NCBI GenBank assembly: GCA_044228795.1
Contig: JBGAUE010000014.1
Location: 28,369 to 92,368, forward strand
Source: M0108 sp044228795
GTDB taxonomy: Bacteria; Pseudomonadota; Gammaproteobacteria; Chromatiales; Chromatiaceae
Direction: 5' to 3'
DNA: 64,000 bases
Shown: one piece after another, positions 1-8,538 of the stretch
Layout: each line of letters opens with the position of its first letter
Position numbering within the stretch: the first letter of the stretch is position 1
The notes under the pieces: model-generated
Told to the model about the DNA's origin: nothing
Database searches by the model: none
What the model saw: the letters and a program-made list of their open reading frames with translations, nothing else
Translations under genes and position numbers: made by a program

Positions 1-1718
1 AACTGCTTAAATCGGTTTGGCCAACATTCATGCTCTTCGGTTTATTGCTCATCTTCGCCAAGATCGCTCCGCATTCTTCGCCAGAGACCACCCAGCCGCT
101 GCCCACGCTGGCTGAGGGAGAAAGCTATAGATATGTGGGCACAGACCAGGACATAGTCGAGGACACCCGTACCCAGTTGCAATGGCAGCGGTGCAGCCTC
201 GGGCAGACCTGGAATGGCGCCACTTGTACGGGTAAGGCAGTCTCCTATAAGTGGGACGAGGTTCAGCGGGTCGCCCCGGAGGGCTGGCGGCTACCGACGA
301 AGGGTGAATTAGCCAGCTTGGTCTATTGCAGTTCGGGCGAACCCGCCTACTGGAAGACTGCATCTGAAAAGTGTAAAGGCGATTTCGGATCGCCTACAAT
401 TAGGATGGCGGCCTTTCCCGATACGCCTCAAGCTTGGTTCTGGTCAATCTCGACCAATGCCAGCAACTCCTACTACGCGTGGTACGTCAACTTCTACGAT
501 GGCAGCGTTGACAATGACAATAAGTCCTATGTCGGATACGTTCGCCTCGTGCGTGGCGGCATCCCCACATCAAATCAGGTGACGCCAACCTCGGTCACCC
601 CCACATCCCCGCCCGTCCAAACCACTATTCCCCCGCCACCCCAAGGGCCCGCTGCACCAGAAGCAAAAGCCCCCCTCTATTTCGCCGCCGCCTTAGCGCC
701 CACGTCCGACATCCCACCCGAGGCCCCACTGTGCTACAAGTACATGGTGGCCGGACCGGAAGAGCAATTGCGGAAACTCAAGAGCAAATACCCGGGCCTG
801 TATGACGACAGGATTTCTGCCAATCCCGAGGGCGGCAAGAACCTAGTGGCGAAACGCAAGGATGAGACGGGAAAGGAAATCCCCTATTTCTATTCCACGA
901 GTCCCAAAGTCTGTAACGATTACCAAAAAGACCGCTTACAGACGCCATCCAAGCCGGGCGACAGAGACTGGTCTAACACCGCTGCTCCGCAAGGGGGGGC
1001 CTCGGGGCCCACCGGGAAACCAACGCTCCCCACGGCTGGTGCCCCCACACCACAACCAGCGCCAGCGGCAACCTTACCGCAAACAACACCCACGGCGCCC
1101 ATATCCACCGCACAACCCTCCCGCCCGCCGGTTCCCGAAAATAGAGCGGCAAAGGTCGCGGAAGGTGAGCGGGCTTATAAGCAAGGTGACTATGAACTGG
1201 CCCGGAAGATTCTGAGCCCCTTGGCTGAGGCAGGGGACCCTCAGGCACAATTTTATCTCGGCAGGATGTACGACAATGGCCAAGGTGTCGCCAAGAATGA
1301 GGCCGAGGCGTTGCGTTGGTTCCGCAAGGCGGCGGAACAAGGGCATGCCAAAGGGCAATTCAATCTTGGCGTATCGTACGAAACTGGCCAAGGCTTCCCC
1401 CAGGATGCGGTCGAGGCGGCGCGCTGGGTCCGCAAGGCGGCTAAACAAGGGCTTGCCAATGCCCAATCCAAACTTGGTTACATGTACCAGTATGGGAGGG
1501 GCGTCGCCAAGGACGAAGCCGAGGCGGTGCGCTGGTTCCGCAAGGCGGCGGAACAAGGGTATGCCGAAGGGCAATTCAATCTTGGCGTATCGTACCTCAA
1601 GGGCCAAGGCGTCGCCCAGGATAAGGCCGAGGCGGTGCGCTTGTTCCGCAAGGCGGCTGCACAAGGGGTTGCAGAAGCACAAGCCGCTCTCAAGGCACTT
1701 GGCGCCCAACGTCAATGA
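1..1718 (+). CDS. DUF1566 / Sel1-repeat protein, 5' end probably outside window
   Basis: The first ATG is at 30, but the frame is open back to base 3 and there is no ribosome site before that ATG, so the N-terminus probably lies upstream. A hydrophobic helix (WPTFMLFGLLLIFAKIA) is followed, counting from the ATG, by a DUF1566/Lcl-C-like domain at about residues 28-176 (motifs GWRLPTKGEL, YVRLVRGG). Next come Pro/Thr-rich linkers around a short Cys-containing segment (about 230-310), then TPR/Sel1 repeats at about 372-560 (units such as GVAKDEAEAVRWFRKAAEQG). Sel1 repeats are protein-interaction scaffolds; DUF1566 is usually extracytoplasmic. It overlaps the FHA-protease gene by 4 bases, placing it in the FHA/PP2C operon. 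An upstream kinase domain is possible but unseen. Confidence 0.75.
   Translation, partial: LLKSVWPTFMLFGLLLIFAKIAPHSSPETTQPLPTLAEGESYRYVGTDQDIVEDTRTQLQWQRCSLGQTWNGATCTGKAVSYKWDEVQRVAPEGWRLPTKGELASLVYCSSGEPAYWKTASEKCKGDFGSPTIRMAAFPDTPQAWFWSISTNASNSYYAWYVNFYDGSVDNDNKSYVGYVRLVRGGIPTSNQVTPTSVTPTSPPVQTTIPPPPQGPAAPEAKAPLYFAAALAPTSDIPPEAPLCYKYMVAGPEEQLRKLKSKYPGLYDDRISANPEGGKNLVAKRKDETGKEIPYFYSTSPKVCNDYQKDRLQTPSKPGDRDWSNTAAPQGGASGPTGKPTLPTAGAPTPQPAPAATLPQTTPTAPISTAQPSRPPVPENRAAKVAEGERAYKQGDYELARKILSPLAEAGDPQAQFYLGRMYDNGQGVAKNEAEALRWFRKAAEQGHAKGQFNLGVSYETGQGFPQDAVEAARWVRKAAKQGLANAQSKLGYMYQYGRGVAKDEAEAVRWFRKAAEQGYAEGQFNLGVSYLKGQGVAQDKAEAVRLFRKAAAQGVAEAQAALKALGAQRQ
1280..1596 (+). repeat. 216-nt tandem duplication inside the Sel1 region
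   Basis: Sel1 units recur every 108 nt (36 codons), but near-identical DNA recurs every 216 nt. The segment around 1280-1380 is matched by 1496-1596 with only a handful of differences. For example, GGGCAATTCAATCTTGGCG starts at 1353 and again at 1569. This suggests duplication of a two-repeat block rather than of single repeats. Confidence 0.8.
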
Positions 1719-3031
1719 AAGCCACCCCGGCCAGCCCCAAGCCCTCGCCCTGGCTGGGGCTCATCCTCTTCCTCTGCTCATCCGCGCTCACCTCCGCTGA
1801 TCTCTTCAACACCACTACCCTGAATACCGGCGCAGTGCGGGTACTCTGCCTGCCCGGACAGGGTGACCCACTGACTGGGTCTGGCTTTAGCCTGGCTGGC
1901 GGCACTTATCTGGTGACCAATTGGCATGTGGTCGCCTGCACCCAGGAGGGCGGACAGGTGCGGGTGCTGCTGGATGCCGATGCGCGGGAGACGGTTACGG
2001 CGGAGGTCAGGGGGCGGGACGAGGACAAGGACCTGGCGGTATTGCAACTAGCAAGGTCCATCCGGCGCCCTGACGCCCGTTTCGCCACGCTGGCAACCCT
2101 GGCCCAGCGGGACCCGGTGGTGGTGGTGGGTTTTCCCAGCGATGCGGACGCGATGGGCGGCACGGCGGCCCTGAGCGCGGCGACGCTATCGGAGGGCGTG
2201 GTCGGGCGCTTGTTACCGGCGGCTGGCCCTGAGGAGGTGCCCTTGGTGCAGGTGAGCGCAGCGATCAACCCCGGCAATTCCGGGGGGCCGCTCTTTGATG
2301 AGGCCGGGCGGGTGGTGGGAATCGTCACCCTGAAATCACTGGCGGCCGTGGCGGCCCTGAATGCGGCAGGGGACTTCGCCATCCAACGGGTCGTGCAGGG
2401 CGAGGGATTGGGCTGGGCCGTAGCGAGCGACGCCCTGCTGCCCCTGCTAGACCGCCTCAACATTCCTTACCAGGTTAGCTCCAGGCGTCTGTGGGCGCTG
2501 GAGCGCTGGTGGGAGCGGGAGCCAGGATTGATGGCCAGCGGGGGGCTGCTGTTACTGCTGATCCTGGGCCTGATGGGGCTTATGATGACGACGACAGGGC
2601 GGGTACGGGTCAGGGATGGCCTCACCCGGCTGGGGTCAAGGGGACCCCCAGCCGCAGTACCTCGGCTACCCCAGCGCCAGGCGCCCCTCGTGCCCCGTCA
2701 CCCCATGTTGATTGGCGTGGCCGGGCCCTACGCCGGACAGACCATCCCCCTGCAATCCGGGGTCGTGGCCATTGGCCGTGATCCCACCCTGGCGCAACTG
2801 GTGATACCCGCCGATCAGGCCCGTATCAGCCAGCGCCATGCCGTGGTGGGGCATGATCCCGACCAGGGTGGCTTTTACGTGGAGGATTGCTGGTCCACTA
2901 ACGGCGTCTTTCTACTCACCGGTCAGGGCCAAGCACTGCGCGTCAAGGCCGGCCAGGCCCAGCCCCTGGAGCCGGGGGCGCGCTTTTATCTCGCCACCCC
3001 GGTGGTCAGCTTCGAGGTGAATTACCAATGA
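1715..3031 (+). CDS. Periplasmic trypsin-like serine protease with transmembrane helix and C-terminal FHA domain
   Basis: 438 aa. A signal sequence (about residues 12-28) precedes an HtrA/trypsin-like domain with a complete triad by inspection: H71 in TNWHVV, D106 in DKDLAVLQL and S189 in NPGNSGGPL. No PDZ domain is visible. One membrane helix (about 280-302) is followed by a basic linker and a cytoplasmic FHA domain (about 335-438) with the GR, SQRH and STNG motifs that bind phosphothreonine. The predicted topology puts the protease in the periplasm and the FHA inside, so it could couple envelope stress to phospho-signalling. It starts with an ATGA overlap on the previous gene and ends in an ATGA overlap with the PP2C gene. 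Confidence 0.9.
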   Translation: MKATPASPKPSPWLGLILFLCSSALTSADLFNTTTLNTGAVRVLCLPGQGDPLTGSGFSLAGGTYLVTNWHVVACTQEGGQVRVLLDADARETVTAEVRGRDEDKDLAVLQLARSIRRPDARFATLATLAQRDPVVVVGFPSDADAMGGTAALSAATLSEGVVGRLLPAAGPEEVPLVQVSAAINPGNSGGPLFDEAGRVVGIVTLKSLAAVAALNAAGDFAIQRVVQGEGLGWAVASDALLPLLDRLNIPYQVSSRRLWALERWWEREPGLMASGGLLLLLILGLMGLMMTTTGRVRVRDGLTRLGSRGPPAAVPRLPQRQAPLVPRHPMLIGVAGPYAGQTIPLQSGVVAIGRDPTLAQLVIPADQARISQRHAVVGHDPDQGGFYVEDCWSTNGVFLLTGQGQALRVKAGQAQPLEPGARFYLATPVVSFEVNYQ

Positions 3032-3768
3032 CGGCCTTAGACTTCGATACCGCTTTCCTGAGCCGCACGGGGGCGCGGGCCCATAATGAGGATGCCTGTG
3101 GCTATCGCGACGGTTGTTGGGTGGTCGCGGATGGACTGGGCGGCCACGGTGGCGGCGAGGTGGCCTCACAACTGGCAGTGGAGGCCGTGCTTGGGGCCTG
3201 GAGCCCGACGGTACCTGTCACGGCCGCCGCCCTGATCCAGGGACTGGAGGCGGCGGCAGCGGCCATTCATAGCCACCAGGCCGAGGACCCCGGTCTGAGC
3301 GGGATGCGCACGACCCTGGTCGTGCTGGCGACCGACGGTGCGCGGGCCCTCTGGGCGCATGTGGGCGACAGCCGCCTTAATGTACTGCGCAATGGCCGGG
3401 TACGCTTCCAGACCGAGGATCACAGTGTCCCCCAGGCCCTGGTGCGCGCGGGAGAATTGACCCCGGCGGGGGTACGCGACCACCCGGATCGCAACCGCCT
3501 GCTGCGCGCCCTGGGGGATGGCCAACCGCCGCGCCCGACCCTGGCGGCAGCGCCCTTCGAACTCCAGGCGGGCGATGCCTTTTTGTTGTGCAGCGACGGC
3601 TTCTGGGAAGCGGTCACCGAGGGCGAGATGGAGGTGGCCCTGGCCAAGGCCACCGATGCCCATGATTGGCTGGAACGGATGGAACTCGGCCTGCGCCGCC
3701 ACGCCAGGCCAAGCCAGGACAACTACACGGCCCTGGCGGTGCTGGCCGAGGCGCGGCTGTCGTCATGA
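3028..3768 (+). CDS. PP2C-family serine/threonine phosphatase
   Basis: 246 aa, the size of a stand-alone bacterial PPM/PP2C domain (Stp1/PppA type). Metal-binding motifs are intact: NEDA near residue 20, VADGLGGHGG, HVGDSRL, LLCSDGFWE and the terminal DNYTALAVL. No signal peptide or membrane helix is seen, so it should act in the cytoplasm, removing phosphate from Ser/Thr residues on partners such as the FHA ligands of this operon. It is translationally coupled (ATGA) to both neighbours. It is one of two PP2C genes here; this one is soluble, the other membrane-anchored. Confidence 0.93.
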   Translation: MTALDFDTAFLSRTGARAHNEDACGYRDGCWVVADGLGGHGGGEVASQLAVEAVLGAWSPTVPVTAAALIQGLEAAAAAIHSHQAEDPGLSGMRTTLVVLATDGARALWAHVGDSRLNVLRNGRVRFQTEDHSVPQALVRAGELTPAGVRDHPDRNRLLRALGDGQPPRPTLAAAPFELQAGDAFLLCSDGFWEAVTEGEMEVALAKATDAHDWLERMELGLRRHARPSQDNYTALAVLAEARLSS

Positions 3769-4478
3769 GACCCCGCCACCGCGAGATCAGCACCCTCAGC
3801 CTGTCGATGCTGGATGTCATCGCCGGGGCCATGGCGGCCTTTCTCATCCTGGTGGTGATCCTGCTGCCTTACTACGAGAAGGAGACAGTGAACCAGGAGG
3901 TGCTCATGGCAGAGTTGCGGCAGGCGGCCACCGCGGCCCAGGCCGCCCAGGCGGCGGAGCACGCAGCTCAGGTAGCCCAAGCCCAGGCCAACCAGGCCCA
4001 GGCGGACATGGCAGCGGCGCAGGCGCAGGCCCGCCAAGCCCAAACCGAGGCCGAGCGACAGCAGGCGCGGGCGGAGGGCCTGGCGCGGCAACTGGCCAAC
4101 ACCTTTCTGGTCCTGTATGTCCGCTGGGATACCCATGACGACGTGGATCTGCACCTGACGGACCCGAGCGGTGCCGAGTTCTGGTGGGACCGGCACAAGA
4201 CTGTCCCGGGGCGGCGGGGAGAGTTGAGCGAGGACAATATTGTCGGCCCTGGCAACGAGGTTTGGGAAATCCGCGATGCCCCGCCAGGGGATTACCGGGT
4301 GGATGTCAGGCTCTACCAGGTACGGGACACGCGCAAACCCGTGGTAGTCAAGGGGCGGGTCTTCCACCGGGACGGGAGCGAGGTCTTCCCGGAGGTCGCC
4401 CTCTCCCAACGTGGCCAGCGGGAACGTATCGCCACTATCCGGGTAGATGAGGGCGGTGGGGTGCGGTTGGTGCCCTGA
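3765..4478 (+). CDS. ExbD/MotB-like single-helix protein with coiled coil and DUF2135-like C-terminal domain
   Basis: 237 aa, starting at the ATG that overlaps the PP2C stop (an upstream in-frame ATG at 3666 lies inside the phosphatase gene). The N-terminus has one helix (about residues 16-36) that begins MLDVIAG, with Asp17 placed like the proton-carrying Asp of ExbD (FIDVML) and MotB. A long Ala/Gln-rich coiled coil (about 40-108) leads to a beta domain with WDTHDDVDLHLTDPSG and PPGDYRVDVRLY motifs, typical of DUF2135/YfaP-like domains. The predicted topology is N-inside with the C-terminal domain in the periplasm. I infer that it is the stator partner of the MotA/ExbB-like protein at the end of the operon. 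No peptidoglycan-binding OmpA domain is seen. Confidence 0.75.
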   Translation: MRPRHREISTLSLSMLDVIAGAMAAFLILVVILLPYYEKETVNQEVLMAELRQAATAAQAAQAAEHAAQVAQAQANQAQADMAAAQAQARQAQTEAERQQARAEGLARQLANTFLVLYVRWDTHDDVDLHLTDPSGAEFWWDRHKTVPGRRGELSEDNIVGPGNEVWEIRDAPPGDYRVDVRLYQVRDTRKPVVVKGRVFHRDGSEVFPEVALSQRGQRERIATIRVDEGGGVRLVP

Positions 4479-4521
4479 GGGTGGGTAGCGAATTAAAAAA
4501 TTTCCAAGGGAGATCAAAACG

Positions 4522-5109
4522 ATGAGCATGGTGTCTTGCGGCAACGGTCATTTTTATAACGACGAGGACCACTCGAACTGCCCCTTCTGTGGGGTAGGTC
4601 TGGACCTACGCCCCACCCGGCCCCTGGGGACGGAGACTAATGCCCGTCTGGGCGGCGAGGGCGGTCATACCCGCGCGGCAGGCACGCCACCCACGCCGGG
4701 GCTGGGGCCAGATCCGGGGGCGACGCGTCATATCTGGGCCAAGCGCCTGGGCGGGGTCGATCCCGTGGTGGGCTGGTTGGTGTGCGTCCAGGGGCCGGAG
4801 CGCGGCCGGGACTATCGCCTGCATAGCGAGCGCAACTTTGTCGGCCGCGCACCCAGCATGGATGTCGCCATCACCGGCGATGCCACCATCAGCCGCGACA
4901 ATCATGCCGTCATCAGCTACAACCCCAAGAAACACAGCTTCCGCCTGGCACCGGGGGACAGCCGGGGACTGGTCTATCTGAATGACGAAGAGGTGCTGAC
5001 TCCGGTTGAGGTGGCGCCCTACGATCGCATCGAATTAGGGGAGACGGTGCTGCTCTTCATCCCCTTCTGCGGCGAGCGCTTTACCTGGCCGGTGGAGGAG
5101 CAGGCGTGA
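4522..5109 (+). CDS. FHA-domain protein with N-terminal zinc-ribbon-like motif
   Basis: 195 aa. It starts at an ATG preceded by AAGGGAG. The first 25 residues carry CGNGH and CPFCG, a half-zinc-ribbon arrangement. A Gly/Pro-rich linker follows, then an FHA-like domain (about 88-190): NFVGRAPSMD, TISRDNHAVISY and VYLNDEEV. The usual STNG/SxNG turn is replaced by a DSRGLVYLND stretch, so phosphothreonine affinity is uncertain. It is cytoplasmic, with no membrane helix. It lies between the ExbD-like gene (43-base gap) and the VWA-FHA gene (GTGA overlap). It could be an adaptor in the same signalling complex. Confidence 0.85.
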   Translation: MSMVSCGNGHFYNDEDHSNCPFCGVGLDLRPTRPLGTETNARLGGEGGHTRAAGTPPTPGLGPDPGATRHIWAKRLGGVDPVVGWLVCVQGPERGRDYRLHSERNFVGRAPSMDVAITGDATISRDNHAVISYNPKKHSFRLAPGDSRGLVYLNDEEVLTPVEVAPYDRIELGETVLLFIPFCGERFTWPVEEQA

Positions 5110-6989
5110 TGGCCCCTCCGGGTGGGGGACGGGTGACACCGCGTAGCTTTAGGGATTCCCCTGGCGTCTGTGGCGGAGGCGCACCTCTGGCCGTGGTCTT
5201 ATCGCTGGCGCTGCTGGCAAGTCTGGTCACTCGCAGCGCCCTGGCCGGGGTGCCGGCGAGCCTCCAAATTACCCAGGCGTTGGCCCGGGGCACCGAGGTC
5301 ACGGCCTATGTGGCGGTGCGCGACGAGTCCGGCGCGCCGGTGGCGGCGGAAACCCTGGGCCAGGCGCACGCCACCCTGGGCACTCAGGTAGCGGAGGTGG
5401 TCTCGACCACGTCCTTCGCCGCGACGGGCGAGGGGGTGCTTTACGTTTTGCTGGTCGATTTGTCGCGCTCCCTGGATCAGGCCCAATTCGAGCGCATTCG
5501 GCAGGCCTTGCGGGACTGGATCGCCGCCCTGGGGGACCAGGACCGGGCGGCCATCCTGACCTTTGGTCATCAGGTCCGGACCCTGGTGGCACCGACGGCC
5601 GACCGGGCGGCCCTAACCAGGGCCCTCGACGGCCTGAAGCCCACCGATGACCGCACCGCACTTCATCAGGCCCTGGCCCAGGGCCTGACCCTGGGGCGGC
5701 AACAGGCTGCCGACCTGCCCTCGCGACGTGCCCTGGTGATCCTGAGCGATGGCCAGGATGACGCCCCGGGCGGCATGACGGCCGAGGAGGTCGAGATGCA
5801 GATGGCTGAGGGGGCAGTGCCCATCTATGCCCTGGGTTTCAGCCGGACCCGGGATCGGGCCGCGCGGGAGGCGGGCCTGGCGGCCCTGGGTCGCTTGTCC
5901 CGCCGCTCCGGCGGACTCTTCATCGACGCCAGCGCCAGTGATCTAGGTTCAGCCTTCGCCGGGATGCGCGAACGCATTCGCGCCGTGGAGCGGCTCCGCA
6001 TTCAGTGTGCCACCTGCGTGTCAGACGGCAACCGCTATCGCCTACAAATTGCCTTAACCCAGGACGGGCGGACCCTGAGCGACGGGGTGGATGTGCGACT
6101 CTATCCACCGGTTACTGTGGCGCCCACCCCCGCCCTGCCGGGGGCGGGCAACCCGGCAAACCCGGAAGCTAGTCCTGACAGTGAGCCTGCTAGCGAACCG
6201 GCCACGTCTGGGGCACCGGGTACGGAGACGCCACCAGGGGCTGATGCGCCAGAGGCAGCGGCTGCGGATGCCAGTCCGGCAGATGGTCAGGAAGGCGGCC
6301 AGGTCAACGGTCAGGAACCCGCTACCGCAGCGAACCCGGCAGCCACACCCTCTCCCGCCGCGGCTCCGCCCGCCGAGACCCCCCCTGGCATTCCTTCCCA
6401 AACCGAACCCTCCCCCCTGCCAGGTTCCGAACCGCCCCTCAGGGCACTGCTCGCCGCTCTCGTGGCCGGGTGGCCTTGGCTGCTGGGCGCCGTGGGTCTG
6501 AGTCTGGGTCTGGTACTCCTCATCCTCGGCTTGCGGCGGCGGGGCCGCGCGGCAGCGTCATCCCCACCGGTCCAAGTGCCCGAGGCCCAGCCCCTACCCG
6601 CAACGCCGATCACCCTCACGCCACCCCCGCCAACGGGGCCCGGATCTACCACCCGGCGACCAGCCGCCCCGGCAGGTCCCACCCTGACCCTGGCCTACAT
6701 GGGCGGCCGCCGGCGCGGCGAGGTGGCCCGCCTGGTGTTGGCCCCGGACGGGGTCATCGGGCGCAACAGTGCCTGCGCCCTGACGTTGGTGGGTGATGAG
6801 GAGGTCTCGGCGCGCCATGCCCGCCTCTTCGTCCATGACCGCCGACTGCTGGTGGAGGATCTGGGCTCCACCAATGGCACATGGCTCAATGGGGTGCGGC
6901 TGTTGGCCCCGACCCCACTGCGGGAGGGGGACCTGCTGCGCATCGGCCAGACCGAATTGCGCCTGGCCGGGATCGGAGAATCCCGATGA
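5106..6989 (+). CDS. Membrane-anchored VWA-domain protein with C-terminal cytoplasmic FHA domain
   Basis: 627 aa. The GTG start overlaps the previous stop (an ATG follows directly at 5109). A signal or anchor helix (about 27-47) is followed by a von Willebrand A domain (about 110-300) whose metal site begins DLSRS and continues with the ILSDGQDD motif. A long Pro/Ala/Glu linker (about 340-440) precedes a membrane helix (about 450-475) and a classic FHA domain (about 530-620: GVIGRNSACAL, SARHARL, STNGTWLNG). The VWA domain should be periplasmic and the FHA domain cytoplasmic, the same design as the protease-FHA gene. A role as a ligand-sensing receptor is inference. Confidence 0.88.
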   Translation: MMAPPGGGRVTPRSFRDSPGVCGGGAPLAVVLSLALLASLVTRSALAGVPASLQITQALARGTEVTAYVAVRDESGAPVAAETLGQAHATLGTQVAEVVSTTSFAATGEGVLYVLLVDLSRSLDQAQFERIRQALRDWIAALGDQDRAAILTFGHQVRTLVAPTADRAALTRALDGLKPTDDRTALHQALAQGLTLGRQQAADLPSRRALVILSDGQDDAPGGMTAEEVEMQMAEGAVPIYALGFSRTRDRAAREAGLAALGRLSRRSGGLFIDASASDLGSAFAGMRERIRAVERLRIQCATCVSDGNRYRLQIALTQDGRTLSDGVDVRLYPPVTVAPTPALPGAGNPANPEASPDSEPASEPATSGAPGTETPPGADAPEAAAADASPADGQEGGQVNGQEPATAANPAATPSPAAAPPAETPPGIPSQTEPSPLPGSEPPLRALLAALVAGWPWLLGAVGLSLGLVLLILGLRRRGRAAASSPPVQVPEAQPLPATPITLTPPPPTGPGSTTRRPAAPAGPTLTLAYMGGRRRGEVARLVLAPDGVIGRNSACALTLVGDEEVSARHARLFVHDRRLLVEDLGSTNGTWLNGVRLLAPTPLREGDLLRIGQTELRLAGIGESR

Positions 6990-8140
6990 CGAGCCCGCAA
7001 GCCCCTGAGACTGCCCCTGAGACCCTGGCCGCCCCCGGCTGGCGGCCGCGTCCCGGCAATGCCCAGTGGATCGGCACCCGCCAGGAGCAGGAGGACGCCT
7101 TCGGTTTTGCCGGCTTTGACGCGCGCGGTCAGGCCGGTCCGGAGGTAGTCTTGGCCGTGGTAGCGGATGGCATGGGGGGTCTGAGCGAGGGCCGGGCGGC
7201 CAGCCAGGGGGCGGTGACCGGCTTTCTGGCGGCCTGGGCAGAGCAGCCGCCGGACCGGGACGTGACCGAGCGCCTGTTGGGGGCGATCACGGCCGCCAAC
7301 CAGACCGTGCATGATCTGGCCCGCCAGACCGCCGGCGAGGGTCAGGTCGGCACCACCCTGGTGGCAGCAGCCATACGCCAGGGGCAACTCTTCTGGATCA
7401 GCGCGGGCGATAGCCGCCTCTATCTCTACCGGGCCGCCGATGGCTCCCTGACGCCTTGCAATGAAGAGCACAACCTGGCCCTGCAACTCTGGCGGGAGAC
7501 CGCAGCGGAAGGTCCCACCCCGGACTGGATCGCGGACCACCCCCAGCGCGATGCCCTCATTAGCTTTCTCGGCCTGGCTGAGATCCCTGAGATCGACCGT
7601 AATTTGCGGCCTCTGGCCCTGGAGGCCGGGGATCGCCTGCTACTGTGCAGCGATGGTGTCGATGGCGTCCTGAGCCGGGACGAGTTGCAGGAAGGGCTGG
7701 ACGCCGATCCCCACACCGCCGCAGCGGGACTGATCACGCGATTACAGGTGCTCCAGCGGGTCCATCAGGACAATGCGACGGTTGCCATTCTGGCCTGCGA
7801 GGGCGGGGATGCCCCCACCCGGGTCAGCCCGATGCCAGTCACCAGCGCCGGGGTCCGTCGGCGGCAGTGGCCAGGCCCCTGGGCCCTGGGGCTCGCGCTG
7901 GTCCTGGTGATGCTGGCCACGGGGTTAGGTGTGGGGTGGCGTTTAGGGTGGTCGCCAGCGCCTCACGCCCTTGAGGCCCATGACCCCGAAGCCTCGGGTC
8001 AGCCCCAGCCGGAGCAGGCTGAACCCCTATTGGACCCGGCCCCAACCCAGGCCACTGAAGGGAGTGGCCCGCCCGCGGCAGACCCCGGGGCGGAGGTCTC
8101 GCCCCTCAATACCGACCATCGGGCGCGGCCCCAGGAGTAG
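6986..8140 (+). CDS. Membrane-anchored PP2C-family phosphatase
   Basis: 384 aa from the ATG overlapping the VWA-FHA stop. The PP2C domain occupies about residues 20-270 with REQEDAF-type, VVADGMGGLSEG, SAGDSRLYLY, LLCSDGVDG and HQDNATVAIL motifs, so the metal site is complete. A single membrane helix at about 293-317 (LGLALVLVMLATGLGVGW) is followed by a short Pro/Glu-rich tail, which would lie in the periplasm. It would act on phosphoproteins at the membrane. Two phosphatases and no kinase within the visible operon implies the kinase is encoded nearby but outside the window, or fused upstream of the first gene. Confidence 0.92.
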   Translation: MTSPQAPETAPETLAAPGWRPRPGNAQWIGTRQEQEDAFGFAGFDARGQAGPEVVLAVVADGMGGLSEGRAASQGAVTGFLAAWAEQPPDRDVTERLLGAITAANQTVHDLARQTAGEGQVGTTLVAAAIRQGQLFWISAGDSRLYLYRAADGSLTPCNEEHNLALQLWRETAAEGPTPDWIADHPQRDALISFLGLAEIPEIDRNLRPLALEAGDRLLLCSDGVDGVLSRDELQEGLDADPHTAAAGLITRLQVLQRVHQDNATVAILACEGGDAPTRVSPMPVTSAGVRRRQWPGPWALGLALVLVMLATGLGVGWRLGWSPAPHALEAHDPEASGQPQPEQAEPLLDPAPTQATEGSGPPAADPGAEVSPLNTDHRARPQE

Positions 8141-8142
8141 CG

Positions 8143-8538
8143 ATGATGGCAGTGCGGCGTAAATACAGCATCGGCCGGGTGCGCAGCTGCGATATCCCGC
8201 TGGCGGATGATTCGGTGAGCGGCCATCACGCCGAATTGGAGTTCCTGGAGGATGGCAAGTGGCTGCTCACGGATTGCCAGAGCACCAACGGCACCTTTCT
8301 GCTGGGGAGCGGCGCACCACAACGGCTCAGCCAGAGCCTAGTTTCGCCCCTCGACCGCGTGCGCTTCGGCAGCGTGACCTTGGGGATGCGGGAACTTCTG
8401 GAGGCCCTGCAGCTCAAGGCCGGGATTCCTGGCCCCACTCCGGAGGAGGCGCCCAGGGTCCAGGGGCGGCGGCTGATCCGCTGCTCCTGCGGGGGTATCA
8501 AGACCGCCGAAGCCCCTTGCCCGGAGTGCGGCCAATGA
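8143..8538 (+). CDS. Small FHA-domain protein with C-terminal zinc ribbon
   Basis: 131 aa, starting at the first of two adjacent ATGs, with AGGAG a few bases upstream. The FHA domain fills residues 1-100 (YSIGRVRSCD, SGHHAELEF, STNGTFLLG: all canonical). The tail ends CSCGG and CPECGQ, a likely four-Cys zinc ribbon. This mirrors the gene at 4522, which has the ribbon at the other end. It is cytoplasmic. The stop overlaps the start of the MotA/ExbB-like gene by 4 bases, so the two are made together. A role docking phosphoproteins onto the channel protein is plausible inference. Confidence 0.9.
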   Translation: MMAVRRKYSIGRVRSCDIPLADDSVSGHHAELEFLEDGKWLLTDCQSTNGTFLLGSGAPQRLSQSLVSPLDRVRFGSVTLGMRELLEALQLKAGIPGPTPEEAPRVQGRRLIRCSCGGIKTAEAPCPECGQ

